Positions 17,633 to 27,212 are shown, counted from the first letter of the stretch. The stretch: 64,000 nucleotides of DNA from Thermofontimicrobium_A sp034505795 (GCA_034505795.1 JAPDQM010000002.1:27128-91127), one strand, 5' to 3'. Notes: generated by a model from the sequence alone, not told the origin. Made by a program: numbers and translations.

Positions 17633-18970
17633 ATGATTTTTAGAAAACTAACATTCAAAGGCGGCGTTCATCCTCCCGAGTACAAAGAGTTAGCAGAAAA
17701 GCAATCCATCGAAAAGGTGCCCCTGCCGTCAGTAGTGGTGATACCTTTGCAACAGCACCTGGGCGCACCCGCAGAAGCAATTGTCAAAGTTGGCGATTTG
17801 GTTAAAACAGGCGACAAAATTGGCGCGGCGCGAGGCTTTGTATCGGTGCCGATTCATGCTTCGGTTTCCGGCAAAGTCATTGCCATCGAGCGGCGCCCAC
17901 ATCCGGTGAGCGGTGAGGGATTAGCTGTCGTTATCGAAAGCGACGGCAAAGATGAACAATCGTCAGCTATCGGCCCCGTGGCCAACTATCTGGCTCAGGC
18001 CGTAGACGATATGAAAAAGAAGATACAAGACGCGGGTCTGGCTGGCATGGGTGGGGCAGCCTTTCCAACGCATGTAAAACTTTCACCGCCGGCCAATAAG
18101 CCTATCGATACCTTCATTTTGAACGGCGCGGAATGCGAGCCATTTCTCACCGCCGACCATCGCTTGATGCTGGAACGTCCCAATGAAATATTAGAAGGCG
18201 TACGCATCATCATGAAAATCCTGGGGTGCAAAAATGGGTTCATCGCCATCGAAAAAAATAAACCCGATGCGATTGCCCTCTTCCAGAAACTGGTGAATGA
18301 CTCAGGCGATCAGTTGAAAATCATTGCGCTCAACGTCAAATATCCCCAGGGCGCAGAAAAGCAATTGATCAAAGCCATCACCAATCGCAAAGTTCCGGCT
18401 GGTGGCCTGCCAATGGATGTCGGCTGTTTGGTTCATAATGTAGGTACGGCCAAAGCAGTCTATGATGCTATCGCCTTCAATAAGCCGCTTTATGAGCGCG
18501 TGGTCACGGTTACCGGCAAAGGTATCCAGCAGCCCAAAAACTTATTGGTGCGAATCGGGACGCCATTCCAGCACCTTATCGATTATTGCGGTGGTCTCAC
18601 CGATAATGCGGTGAAGATCATCAACGGTGGCCCGATGATGGGTATTGCCCAATATACCTTAGACGTACCAGTGACCAAGGGGACCTCTGGAATTTTAGCG
18701 CTAACCGCCGACGAAGCCCAATTACCAGAACCGCAGCCATGCATCCGCTGTGGCCGCTGTGTGGCGGCCTGCCCCATGAATCTAATGCCGAACGTCCTGG
18801 CCCGAATCGTCGAGTTTGGGCGTTTTGAGGACGCGCGAAACCTGGGGGTGCTGGATTGCATCGAATGCGGCTCCTGCGCCTTTGTTTGCCCCTCCAAAAT
18901 CAGACATGTTCATCATATCAAATTCGGCAAACTGGAAGTGACCAAACTGCTGAAAGCGAAAGCGGCATAA
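17633..18970 (+). CDS. rnfC: Rnf electron transport complex subunit C
   Basis: RnfC is the peripheral NADH-side subunit of the ferredoxin:NAD oxidoreductase ion pump. The protein begins MIFRKLTFKGGVHPPEYK and has a barrel-sandwich segment, then the NADH/FMN-binding core (GLAGMGGAAFPTHVKL, NGAECEPFLTADHRLM). Two [4Fe-4S] motifs follow near the C-terminus, CIRCGRCVAACP and CIECGSCAFVCP, about 40 residues apart. The ATG at 17633 gives the usual RnfC N-terminus, though GAGGG lies only 3 nt away. A second ATG at 17621 adds four residues. It starts an rnfCDGEA cluster. Confidence 0.95.
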   Translation: MIFRKLTFKGGVHPPEYKELAEKQSIEKVPLPSVVVIPLQQHLGAPAEAIVKVGDLVKTGDKIGAARGFVSVPIHASVSGKVIAIERRPHPVSGEGLAVVIESDGKDEQSSAIGPVANYLAQAVDDMKKKIQDAGLAGMGGAAFPTHVKLSPPANKPIDTFILNGAECEPFLTADHRLMLERPNEILEGVRIIMKILGCKNGFIAIEKNKPDAIALFQKLVNDSGDQLKIIALNVKYPQGAEKQLIKAITNRKVPAGGLPMDVGCLVHNVGTAKAVYDAIAFNKPLYERVVTVTGKGIQQPKNLLVRIGTPFQHLIDYCGGLTDNAVKIINGGPMMGIAQYTLDVPVTKGTSGILALTADEAQLPEPQPCIRCGRCVAACPMNLMPNVLARIVEFGRFEDARNLGVLDCIECGSCAFVCPSKIRHVHHIKFGKLEVTKLLKAKAA

Positions 18971-19001
18971 TTATCGATTAATGATATAAGGAATACCTGT
19001 T

Positions 19002-20117
19002 ATGGATAAAAAATGGTTCGTAACTGCTTCTCCTCATATTGCCGATCAAGAATCCGTTCCCAAAATAATGTATGGCGTGGTCATCTCACTGATTCCGGCC
19101 ATCCTCGGTGCAGTCTATTTTTTCGGCCCTCGGGCGGCCTGGGTCATTTTCCTGGCCATTGTCGGCGCCCTGGCAACAGAAGCGATCATTGAAAAATTGA
19201 TGAAAAAGCCTATCACAATTAGAGATGGCAGCGCGGTGGTCACTGGAATTTTGCTGGCCATGAATGTGCCAGCCGAAGTGCCCTGGTGGATGCCAGTCAT
19301 CGGTTCTGCTTTTGCTATTGCAATTGGCAAAATTCCTTTTGGTGGATTGGGCTATAATCCCATGAACCCCGCGCTATTGGGACGTGCCTTTTTATTGGCC
19401 TCCTGGCCGACGCACATGACAATCTTCCGAACACAACCGCTCAAGTGGATCTCCAGCCATCCTGGCCTGGCTGAATTGTTATCGAAATTATCGCTATATC
19501 AGCCGGATCCCGCAGCGAAATTCAGCCTATCTGGCATCGACTTGTTTACCGGTGCCACGCCGCTAAACGTATTCAAGCAGCAAAAAGATGTTATTTTGCG
19601 GCTGGCCGATGATCCCTCGATGACCGAAAAGGTGAACACCGCCCATGAAGCCATCAAACAATTGTCCGATTCCTATGGCAATCTATTCTGGGGCAACATT
19701 GGCGGCTGCATCGGCGAGACATCGGTATTCCTGTTATTAATTGGTGCAGTCTACCTAATCTATAAACGATACATTCGACTCCGAATTCCCTTGAGCTACA
19801 TCGGCACGGTAGCAGTGCTATCATGGATTTTCGGCGGTGTTGATGGGCTGTTTAGTGGGGATCCGTTGTTCCACATCTTAGCCGGCGGCCTGATGTTGGG
19901 CGCATTCTACATGGCCACGGACATGGTGACCTCCCCCATTACTTCGACGGGAGGCTATATATTTGGTATCGGCTGCGGTATCATTACGGTGCTCATTCGA
20001 TTGATCGGCGGTTACCCCGAAGGAGTTTCGTACTCCATCCTGCTAATGAATTTGACGGTGCCGCTGATCGATCGCTATACCAAACCGAAAACATTTGGAA
20101 AGGTGGATAAGAAATGA
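19002..20117 (+). CDS. rnfD: Rnf electron transport complex subunit D
   Basis: RnfD is an integral membrane subunit that carries covalent FMN. The 371-residue protein has about nine or ten membrane segments. The flavinylation motif TGAT is at residues 183-186 (within DLFTGATPL), where the last Thr would carry FMN through a phosphoester bond. Other family regions are GGLGYNPMNPALLGRAFLL and ATDMVTSPIT. AAGGA lies about 9 nt upstream of the ATG. The stop overlaps the rnfG start by 4 bp. Confidence 0.95.
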   Translation: MDKKWFVTASPHIADQESVPKIMYGVVISLIPAILGAVYFFGPRAAWVIFLAIVGALATEAIIEKLMKKPITIRDGSAVVTGILLAMNVPAEVPWWMPVIGSAFAIAIGKIPFGGLGYNPMNPALLGRAFLLASWPTHMTIFRTQPLKWISSHPGLAELLSKLSLYQPDPAAKFSLSGIDLFTGATPLNVFKQQKDVILRLADDPSMTEKVNTAHEAIKQLSDSYGNLFWGNIGGCIGETSVFLLLIGAVYLIYKRYIRLRIPLSYIGTVAVLSWIFGGVDGLFSGDPLFHILAGGLMLGAFYMATDMVTSPITSTGGYIFGIGCGIITVLIRLIGGYPEGVSYSILLMNLTVPLIDRYTKPKTFGKVDKK

Positions 20118-20692
20118 AGGATATAGTGAAATTGGCTTTGATCCTGCTGCTGGTTACGGCGCTGGCTGGCGCAGCGCTATCGCTGGTCAACAACATCACC
20201 AAACCACGCATCGAAGAACAGAAACGGCTGGCCACCGCGTTAGCACTCAGTACAGCCCTGCCGGCGGCAGCCAATGGTCTCATTGAACCAGACACCACAG
20301 CAACGAGCATTCATTATTATCGTGGTTATCGCGACAGTTTGAAGCAACAATTGGTTGGCTATGCCTTTCTGACCAAAGAAAATGGGTATTCTAGTGAGAT
20401 CGAAACCATGGTTGGTGTCGACACCACGGGCAAAATTGTTGGCATTAAAATTTTGCGCCAATTGGAAACCCCGGGCCTGGGTACCAAGATCGAGGAGATC
20501 AGCCATGGCCAGACGACTCCCTATTTCCAAAATCAATTCATCAACAAGGTAGTCGCGCAATTGGCCGTGGATAAAGACGGAGGCGAGATTGTCAGTATCA
20601 CAGGTGCCACCATCTCCTCACGCGCAGTTACCAACTCCATCAAGAAAGGGATCCAACAACTGGAACAAGTGATTGGAGGATTCAAACAATAG
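20114..20692 (+). CDS. rnfG: Rnf electron transport complex subunit G
   Basis: RnfG has one N-terminal membrane helix and an extracytoplasmic FMN-binding domain. The 192-residue product shows a hydrophobic segment at residues 6-26, then the FMN-binding fold with LETPGLGTKIEE and the flavinylation motif TGAT at residues 163-166 (SITGATISSRAV). Covalent FMN would be attached by an ApbE-type transferase, which is not encoded in this window. The start overlaps the rnfD stop, so the two are translationally coupled. Confidence 0.95.
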   Translation: MKDIVKLALILLLVTALAGAALSLVNNITKPRIEEQKRLATALALSTALPAAANGLIEPDTTATSIHYYRGYRDSLKQQLVGYAFLTKENGYSSEIETMVGVDTTGKIVGIKILRQLETPGLGTKIEEISHGQTTPYFQNQFINKVVAQLAVDKDGGEIVSITGATISSRAVTNSIKKGIQQLEQVIGGFKQ

Positions 20693-20806
20693 CTTATCGT
20701 CTGGGATTTTGAACGCGTGATTGATTCAATCTTCTCTTCCCAGAATTTATAAATTAACGCTTAACTCCGAAACTGCAGCACTTAATAAAATCGATAGGAA
20801 AGCGCT

Positions 20807-21403
20807 ATGTCAGCATCACAAGAATTCTTGAAGGGATTATATAAAGAGAACCCAATTTTTAGAGTGCTATTGGGATTGTGCCCGGCGTTGGCCACGTCCA
20901 ACTCGCTCCAGAATGCTGTCGGAATGGGCGCGGCAGCAACGTTTGTATTGTTTTGTTCCAATTCAATTGTTTCGATGATCCGCAAAGGCGTGCCCAATAA
21001 AATTCGTATCCCCATCTACATTGTGGTTATTGCCACCTTTGTCACGTTAACAGACCTCACCATGCAAGCATTTGCGCCGGCGCTGAGCAAATCGCTGGGA
21101 GTATTTGTGCCGCTTATCGTTGTCAATTGCATCATCCTGGGACGTGCCGAAGCCTTTGCAGGCAAAAATTCAGTACTGTTATCCATGCTGGATGGCCTCG
21201 GGATGGGAATCGGTTTTACTTTTGCATTAAGTCTGGTGGCCATTGTTCGAGAATTACTTGGCACTGGGAAGCTTTGGGGAATACCTTTGTTTGGCAGTGG
21301 TTTCGAACCAATGCTAATTCTCATCCTGCCCCCGGGCGCCTTCATCACTTTGGGGTTGTTCATCGGCTTTTTTAACTGGTTAGAAAAGAAGCGAGCCCAA
21401 TAG
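20807..21403 (+). CDS. rnfE: Rnf electron transport complex subunit E
   Basis: RnfE is a six-helix membrane subunit, paired with RnfA to form the ion-conducting core. The 198-residue protein has the family segments NPIFRVLLGLCPALATSNS, the Cys in IVVNCIILGRAEAFA, and DGLGMGIGFTFAL. The membrane Cys residues are those proposed to ligate an iron centre in the RnfA/RnfE half-channel. AGGA lies 7 nt before the ATG. A 114-bp gap separates it from rnfG, larger than the other spacings in the cluster. Confidence 0.95.
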   Translation: MSASQEFLKGLYKENPIFRVLLGLCPALATSNSLQNAVGMGAAATFVLFCSNSIVSMIRKGVPNKIRIPIYIVVIATFVTLTDLTMQAFAPALSKSLGVFVPLIVVNCIILGRAEAFAGKNSVLLSMLDGLGMGIGFTFALSLVAIVRELLGTGKLWGIPLFGSGFEPMLILILPPGAFITLGLFIGFFNWLEKKRAQ

Positions 21404-21433
21404 CCAGCTTTTCCTATTCGGAGGATATCTGTT

Positions 21434-22075
21434 ATGGAATTGAAAGAACTGTTTATTATCATTATCACTGCGGTTTTTATCAACAACTTTGTTTTTGCCA
21501 GGTTTTTAGGCACCTGCCCGTATCTGGGCGTATCCAAGAAATTGGATTCCGCGATTGGCATGGGGATGGCCGTTATCTTCGTTCTGGTTATGGCGTCAGC
21601 GGTCACCTGGATCGCCTACAATGTCCTACTCCAACCCAGTACCTCAATTTTTAGATATATTTTTGCTTCGCACACGGCGCCCGATCTCACCTTTTTGCGC
21701 ACCATTGTATTCATACTGGTGATCGCTTCTCTGGTGCAATTCGTGGAGATGGTAATCCAAAAATTTAGTCCGGCGTTGTACAAGGCGTTAGGTATCTATC
21801 TCCCTCTCATTACGACGAACTGTATCATTCTGGCCGTGGCGATTTTGAACGTCAGTCCGGATCCGCAATACAATTTTAATTTTATCGAAAGCATCACCCA
21901 TGGCTTTGCCGCTGGAGTTGGCTTCACATTGGCGCTCATTCTCATGGCTGGCATTCGTGAACGGCTGGAATTGGCGCCAATTCCCAAACCGCTCCGTGGC
22001 GTACCCATTGCCTTTATCATGGCGGGACTGATGGCCATTGCGTTTTTGGGATTTTCGGGTTTGAAATTAAGATAA
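21434..22075 (+). CDS. rnfA: Rnf electron transport complex subunit A
   Basis: RnfA is the six-helix partner of RnfE. The 213-residue product carries INNFVFARFLGTCPYLGVS at the first helix, LPLITTNCIILAVA at the conserved Cys, and GFAAGVGFTLALILMAGIRER, all typical of RnfA. GGAGG lies 9 nt upstream of the ATG. In most rnfCDGEAB operons rnfB follows here, but the next 385 bp hold no reading frame of that kind. Confidence 0.95.
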   Translation: MELKELFIIIITAVFINNFVFARFLGTCPYLGVSKKLDSAIGMGMAVIFVLVMASAVTWIAYNVLLQPSTSIFRYIFASHTAPDLTFLRTIVFILVIASLVQFVEMVIQKFSPALYKALGIYLPLITTNCIILAVAILNVSPDPQYNFNFIESITHGFAAGVGFTLALILMAGIRERLELAPIPKPLRGVPIAFIMAGLMAIAFLGFSGLKLR

Positions 22076-22460
22076 AGCATGCCCGATTGACCGGCGTTGC
22101 TGGTCAGTAAAAATTCATTGCGACAAGGATTGGTGCGGCGTTTTAAGCGGTAGTCGAGAACAGGGGTGAACAGTTTTCCGATGCATACCGGTTCTTTGGT
22201 CGCTTCAGGGCGGTTCGCTTCAGACGCCGCTATTGTTTTTATCTGATTGCAGGGTGACAATCCGCAACCGCCCAAATATACGGTAGAAATGATGCGTTAA
22301 GGCTCGCTATAAGAGTCAAACCCGGCAGCCGGCATCAATCATCTATTCACCCATCAGTTAGAATATTTATTTGCTTCGATATCGCCATCAAGCAGGCAGC
22401 ATGATCCAAGATTCCTCTAAGGCAGATTACCATCATGAAAAACTAAGAAAGGTAGATTTG
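22076..22460. other. Gene-free gap after rnfA
   Basis: No coding frame is convincing here and no remnant of rnfB is visible. A short hairpin, TGACC/GGTCA, follows the rnfA stop and could be a weak terminator. GCGGCG (near 22135) could pair with CGCCGC (near 22225) to enclose about 90 nt, but nothing matches a known RNA family I can recognise. Confidence 0.5.
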
Positions 22461-23510
22461 ATGACTCATCCCATCATCAAAAAGTCGATTCAAATCATCG
22501 TTGGACTATTGGCGGTTCAACTTTTTATTATTTCATTCCTGCTGGCTCAGCATTCACGCCGGACAGATATCGAAAGTAAAGCCTGGGCTTATCTAAAAAA
22601 TTATAGCCCAAATAGTTATTATCTGCTCAACGCATTCTACAATGCGCCAAAGGAGTATCGATTTGGGGACATTACCATCACGTTAGGACCCAAAACCTCA
22701 TTTTTGGATTATATCGATGGCGACTCTGACCACGACATTGTTGCATCGCTGAATACGGTAGTTCACGAAATGTGTCATGCCTTTGCCGGCACGATGACCT
22801 ATTTTTATTTGCAGCAACAGCCAGATGTGCAGTTAGGTTTTGGTGATAGCTATTCGCTTTTTTTTGTGGATAGCTCAAGATCAATTCTGGTGCCACATAC
22901 TGAAATTTTTCCAACGCGAGAAATTCATCCCATCGTGCCCAAGAAATTCCAAACCATGCGTTACGAAACTTATATTTATCCGTCCAATAAAATCGGCTCC
23001 CAGGTGCACGGTATTTATGGCTTACTGGATGAATGGTTCGCTTATTATCATGGCACGAGAACCGATATTGATCTATTCGATTATTATGCTGCCGCTGCCC
23101 AGGATCAACCTGGCCGCTGGCTGGACTTCTTTGCGGCGGTCAATGGCACGTACTATGCTCATCTGGAATTCAAATTTTATTCACTCAAGTATTTGCTCTA
23201 TGCTCAGGAACATCATCCAGATATTTACCATCAAATTATAGCCAATCAAAATTTTATTGATGCCTTTAATGCCATTGATAGTTGCTTTAGTGCACTCAAT
23301 CAAAAATATTTCAAATTGAAAGAAGACATTTTCCAGCAACTGGCAGCGAAGGGGATTAAATGCAGTCATGATGAAAAATATGACTATGTTGGCTTAAGTG
23401 GTCGCGGCAATTTTTTGGAAACTTATAACCTCCTTGACCAAGAATTGGGTCAATCGGAATATCAATCCGTATTGAGCACGATCCAAGCTGCTGCTAACGA
23501 CAAAAAATGA
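22461..23510 (+). CDS. Membrane-anchored zincin-like protein (HEMCH)
   Basis: From the ATG at 22461 (AGG 8 nt upstream) the product is 349 residues. A hydrophobic segment follows a short Lys-containing start (HPIIKKSIQIIVGLLAVQLF...), so it is a signal peptide or anchor. The extracytoplasmic part has VVHEMCHAFAG, an HExxH zinc-binding motif with its catalytic Glu. About 100 residues later comes LLDEWFAYYHG, where the Glu could be the third ligand as in gluzincins. I do not recognise a named family. It lies 19 bp before a transglutaminase-like gene. Confidence 0.65.
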   Translation: MTHPIIKKSIQIIVGLLAVQLFIISFLLAQHSRRTDIESKAWAYLKNYSPNSYYLLNAFYNAPKEYRFGDITITLGPKTSFLDYIDGDSDHDIVASLNTVVHEMCHAFAGTMTYFYLQQQPDVQLGFGDSYSLFFVDSSRSILVPHTEIFPTREIHPIVPKKFQTMRYETYIYPSNKIGSQVHGIYGLLDEWFAYYHGTRTDIDLFDYYAAAAQDQPGRWLDFFAAVNGTYYAHLEFKFYSLKYLLYAQEHHPDIYHQIIANQNFIDAFNAIDSCFSALNQKYFKLKEDIFQQLAAKGIKCSHDEKYDYVGLSGRGNFLETYNLLDQELGQSEYQSVLSTIQAAANDKK

Positions 23511-23529
23511 ATCACCAACGAGAGCTACC

Positions 23530-24171
23530 ATGACATCCGCGGAATATTTCGAACAGATGCTAACGCCCGAGGAGCGACGGATGATGGCCAACCTAAACGC
23601 TCCGGGGGATATTCAACAATTTCTCGATAGTGTGCCTTATAGCGCCGATCCATTCTATCGCTGTCCGTTGCGTGTCTTGCGCGATCGCATTGCCCATTGT
23701 TTTGACGGCGCTGTCTTTGCCGCTGCCGCGCTGCAACGGATTGGGTTTCCGCCCCTCATTCTGGAATTGCTGCCCAATGACCGCGACGATGACCATTTGA
23801 TCGCTCCCTTTAAAATAGACGGTCATTGGGGGGCACTGGCCAAATCCAATTTCGTCGGCCTGCGCTTTCGTGAGCCGGTATATCGCAATCTACGGGAATT
23901 GGTCATGTCCTATTTTGAGCATTATTACAATACCGCCCGCGAAAAAACGCTTCGTGGCTATGCGCTACCGCTGAATTTGGCAACCCTGGATCGCTACCAC
24001 TGGTTGACTGATGATGCCACGATGGATCGCATCGCGACACAATTGGATCGTCGACGAAAAATCCCGCTGATCACCCCGGCGATGAGTGCACGACTATTAT
24101 TAGTCGACGAACGATCGTATCTGGCAGAATTGTCGGGTGCTAATGAGGCGGGGCTTTTTCAACCTGATTAA
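23530..24171 (+). CDS. Transglutaminase-like cysteine-fold protein
   Basis: The 213-residue protein is soluble with no signal peptide. The arrangement RVLRDRIAHCFDGAVFAAAAL followed about 40 residues later by DRDDDHLIAPF resembles the Cys (in HCFDGA) and His (in DDDHL) of the transglutaminase-like fold. The later VGLRFREPVYRNLRELVMSYF is also conserved in this hypothetical family. Whether it is an active enzyme is not known. GAGAG lies just before the ATG, and it follows the zincin gene by 19 bp, so they are likely cotranscribed. Confidence 0.6.
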   Translation: MTSAEYFEQMLTPEERRMMANLNAPGDIQQFLDSVPYSADPFYRCPLRVLRDRIAHCFDGAVFAAAALQRIGFPPLILELLPNDRDDDHLIAPFKIDGHWGALAKSNFVGLRFREPVYRNLRELVMSYFEHYYNTAREKTLRGYALPLNLATLDRYHWLTDDATMDRIATQLDRRRKIPLITPAMSARLLLVDERSYLAELSGANEAGLFQPD

Positions 24172-24269
24172 ATTTTTGCCACTATCGCTAAGCAGGAGAT
24201 TCACAATTTGTTAAGGTCGCAGCAGCTATTTCCAGGCAAAGTTTTTTCCAACATTGCTGCTGCAATACG

Positions 24270-24292
24270 AAATGCAACCTCGCATTTTTTTT
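24270..24292 (+). terminator. Possible rho-independent terminator
   Basis: AAATGC and GCATTT form a 6-bp stem with a 6-nt loop, running into an eight-T tract. It lies 99 bp after the transglutaminase-like gene and about 180 bp before tatC. The stem is short, so this is tentative. The rest of the 24172-24471 gap shows no gene. Confidence 0.45.
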
Positions 24293-24471
24293 AAACAGAG
24301 TCCAGAACACTGCCCTTAAACCCGACTGCATCGCCGTGTTTTTAAGCAGCTAAATTCGACCGAAAAAAACGCCTGCCAAATCAAGTTTGAACTACTTACT
24401 GGAATGCAGCGTATAAACTTCTCAAGAAAATTTAGTGTTAATTAACTGGCTTAATTAGAATCAAAATAAAC

Positions 24472-25260
24472 ATGACAAACGCAACAGACCCAAAATCTTC
24501 AGCCGACACCAAAGATGCTGAAACCAATGAAAAGGTAATGCCCTTCCTGGATCATCTGGAAGAACTTCGAAAACGGTTATTAAAATCGATTATCGCCGTA
24601 ACCCTGGCCAGCCTGGGCTGCTATTTTTACGCCCAACAGATTATGAACTTTTTGCTGCGGCCCTATCCCCATGAGAAAAAACTAATCTTCCTAGCACCGA
24701 CAGAGAGCTTTATGATCCATCTCAAGGTGGCGATCTTTGCTGGCATCTTGATCAGTTTGCCGATCATTTTTTATCAACTCTGGAAATTTGTCGCCCCGGG
24801 TCTATACAAAAAGGAGCGAAAATATGCGCTCTGGATCGTGGTTTTTTCGACATTTTTTTTCCTGACCGGCGCGATATTCTGCTACTACCTTGTGATCCCA
24901 TACGGGCTTAATTTTTTATTGACCTTTGGCACCGATCGCATCGAAGCCAACATCCAGATCAAGGAATACATAAAATTTGTGACGCTGCTGATTTTTGCAT
25001 TTGGCATCATGTTCGAGCTGCCGTTGCTGTCCTTATTCCTGACCAAGCTGGGCCTATTAACGCCACAATTTTTGCGATCCAAGCGCCGGTATAGCATCGT
25101 GGGCATTTTTATCCTGGCAGCCGTAATCACCCCAACTACCGACGTCGTCACCCAAACTATGCTGGCTGGGCCACTGATCATTTTGTACGAAATCAGCATC
25201 TGGGTCTGCAAGTTTGCCCTGCCCAAAACCAAATCGAAAGAGACAAAGAATGCTACCTGA
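24472..25260 (+). CDS. tatC: Sec-independent protein translocase TatC
   Basis: TatC is the receptor of the twin-arginine export pathway and binds RR signal peptides. The 262-residue protein has six membrane segments and the family motifs FLDHLEELRKRL at the first cytoplasmic region, LAPTESFMIHLKVAIFAG, WKFVAPGLYKKERKY and ITPTTDVVTQ. No tatA or tatB gene is next to it, so those must be elsewhere. There is no clear ribosome site. Its last codons overlap the nadA start. Confidence 0.96.
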   Translation: MTNATDPKSSADTKDAETNEKVMPFLDHLEELRKRLLKSIIAVTLASLGCYFYAQQIMNFLLRPYPHEKKLIFLAPTESFMIHLKVAIFAGILISLPIIFYQLWKFVAPGLYKKERKYALWIVVFSTFFFLTGAIFCYYLVIPYGLNFLLTFGTDRIEANIQIKEYIKFVTLLIFAFGIMFELPLLSLFLTKLGLLTPQFLRSKRRYSIVGIFILAAVITPTTDVVTQTMLAGPLIILYEISIWVCKFALPKTKSKETKNAT

Positions 25261-26314
25261 TGCCTATCGTCAACTAACCGAAGCGGACGTCCGCCAGCGA
25301 ATCCTGGAAATTAAAGCGCAGCTTGGCCGACGCCTGGTGATTCTGGGCCATCATTACCAGCGAGATCAGGTCATTGAATTGGCTGATTTCCGCGGCGATT
25401 CGTACGGGCTCTGCCAGCAAGCCGCAAACCAGCGTGAGGCCGAATTTATTATTTTTTGCGGCGTTCATTTTATGGCCGAAGCCGCCGATATCATCAGCCA
25501 TCCCCATCAAATTGTCCAATTGCCCGATATGATGGCTGGTTGTCCGCTGGCAGCCTATGCCACTCTGGCCGATGTGACGCAGGCGTGGAATGACATCCGC
25601 TCCGTGATCGGTGCCGCTACCCCCATCATTCCGATTACTTATATTAATTCATCGGCAGAAATAAAGGCATTTTGCGGACAACATGGCGGCACGGTCTGCA
25701 CGTCGTCCAACGCCGTCTCGGCTTTCCGATGGGCCTTCCAGCACGCAGAAAAGCTATTTTTCTTTCCCGACCAGCATCTGGGCACCAATACTGCTAATAA
25801 ACTGGGAATTCCGGCCAGCGAAAGGATTGTCTGGGATCCGACCCGGCCGATGGGCGGCCATTCGCCCGAGGCAATTCAGCAAAGCCGGGTCATTCTTTGG
25901 CAGGGCCATTGTCATGTTCATACCTGGTTTCAATTGGCGCACTTGCAACAGGTCCGAGGCTCCGTTCCCGGTGCCAGGATCATCGTCCATCCTGAATGCA
26001 CCGAGGAGGTCGTCAACGCAGCGGATGCCAATGGTTCTACCACTTACATCATCAAATTTGTTCAGGAATCCCCGGCGGATACCGCCATTGCCGTGGGAAC
26101 CGAGTTAAATCTGGTCAATCGACTGGCCAGAGAAAATCCTGATAAAAGAGTGTTTCCGCTGGCACGCTCGCTCTGCCCCAACATGTACCGCATCAATCTA
26201 TACAATTTATGCTGGACGTTGGAAAATTTGGGCACAGTGAATGTGGTCAAAGTGGATGATTCGATCAAAGCGGATGCGTTGCTTGCTTTAAACCAAATGT
26301 TGAGCCTAACATAA
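25250..26314 (+). CDS. nadA: Quinolinate synthase A
   Basis: NadA condenses iminoaspartate with dihydroxyacetone phosphate to quinolinate, the [4Fe-4S] step of NAD synthesis. The 354-residue product shows LGHHYQRDQVIELADFRGDS, the first cluster Cys in FIIFCGVHFMAEAADI, the second in IIVHPECTEEVV, and the third in SLCPNMYRINL. The ATG at 25250 overlaps the tatC stop by 11 bp; an upstream TTG reading adds 12 residues and no family sequence. No nadB or nadC is present here. NadK at the left end is the only other NAD enzyme in the window. Confidence 0.96.
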   Translation: MLPDAYRQLTEADVRQRILEIKAQLGRRLVILGHHYQRDQVIELADFRGDSYGLCQQAANQREAEFIIFCGVHFMAEAADIISHPHQIVQLPDMMAGCPLAAYATLADVTQAWNDIRSVIGAATPIIPITYINSSAEIKAFCGQHGGTVCTSSNAVSAFRWAFQHAEKLFFFPDQHLGTNTANKLGIPASERIVWDPTRPMGGHSPEAIQQSRVILWQGHCHVHTWFQLAHLQQVRGSVPGARIIVHPECTEEVVNAADANGSTTYIIKFVQESPADTAIAVGTELNLVNRLARENPDKRVFPLARSLCPNMYRINLYNLCWTLENLGTVNVVKVDDSIKADALLALNQMLSLT

Positions 26315-26342
26315 TTTTACCAAATAATAGGAAAACGCTTTC

Positions 26343-27212
26343 TTGTCCACCGATGCTATGTCTACTCTTTCTCAGACCACATCTTACGTAGATCTCCACA
26401 TCCATTCCAATCAGTCGGATGGCTGTTTCACCGCGCGCGAAATCATCGACATCGCCGTTCGTCGACGGCTAAAAGCGATCGCCATCACTGATCATGACCA
26501 TATTCAGGGATTGGGGGAAGCAATGAAATATGCACAACAGCAAGGTATGGAATTCATTACCGGAGTGGAAATTTCGGCTCGTGCCCCCTCATTTGATCTG
26601 CATCTGCTGGGATATTATTTTGATTATCGGAATCAGCAGTTGAATGAATATCTGCGCCATTTTCAAAACGAGCGGTTGAACCGCGCCCGAAAAATCATTG
26701 AACTCTTAAAAAAGCATGGCATCAAACTATCCTTTGATCTGATTCAGAAAAAAGCCGGGGGTGCCATTGGTCGGCCTCACATCGCCGACGCGATGCTGGA
26801 GGAGGGATATATCCATTCCTATCAAGAAGCCTTTGACAAATATATCGGCGATGGTTGTCCCTGCTGTGTTCCCAAATATAAAATTTCTCCAGGTGAAGCC
26901 GCAGCATTAATTAACCAGGCTGGCGGTGTTTGCGTAATCGCCCACCCGGGGACCGATATATCCGACAGCGGTCTGCTGGATTTGATCAAAGTTGGCATCG
27001 AAGGGGTAGAAACCATTCACCCGCGACACACCCCGGCCCAGGTAAATCATTATCGCGAAATAGTTCAGAAATATGGCCTCCTGGAAACCGGCGGCTCAGA
27101 TTGCCATGGCGATCGAAAAACGCAGGTGTTGATTGGTCATTTCAAGGTTCCGTATTCTATGGTAGAAAAAATGAAAGAACGAATTTTTGGGAAACATCAG
27201 GTAAGCTTTTAG
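26343..27212 (+). CDS. PHP-domain phosphoesterase (TrpH/YciV-type)
   Basis: The 289-residue protein is a PHP-superfamily metallo-phosphoesterase. Metal-binding motifs are in the usual order: VDLHIHSNQSDG, AITDHDHIQG, GVEISA, CVIAHPGTD and GGSDCHGDRK. The layout fits the YciV/TrpH group (5'-3' RNase AM or 3',5'-nucleotide bisphosphate phosphatase) rather than histidinol phosphatase or a polymerase. The start is either TTG 26343, with AGGA 10 nt upstream, or ATG 26358. It follows nadA by 28 bp and converges on ychF. Confidence 0.85.
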   Translation: MSTDAMSTLSQTTSYVDLHIHSNQSDGCFTAREIIDIAVRRRLKAIAITDHDHIQGLGEAMKYAQQQGMEFITGVEISARAPSFDLHLLGYYFDYRNQQLNEYLRHFQNERLNRARKIIELLKKHGIKLSFDLIQKKAGGAIGRPHIADAMLEEGYIHSYQEAFDKYIGDGCPCCVPKYKISPGEAAALINQAGGVCVIAHPGTDISDSGLLDLIKVGIEGVETIHPRHTPAQVNHYREIVQKYGLLETGGSDCHGDRKTQVLIGHFKVPYSMVEKMKERIFGKHQVSF

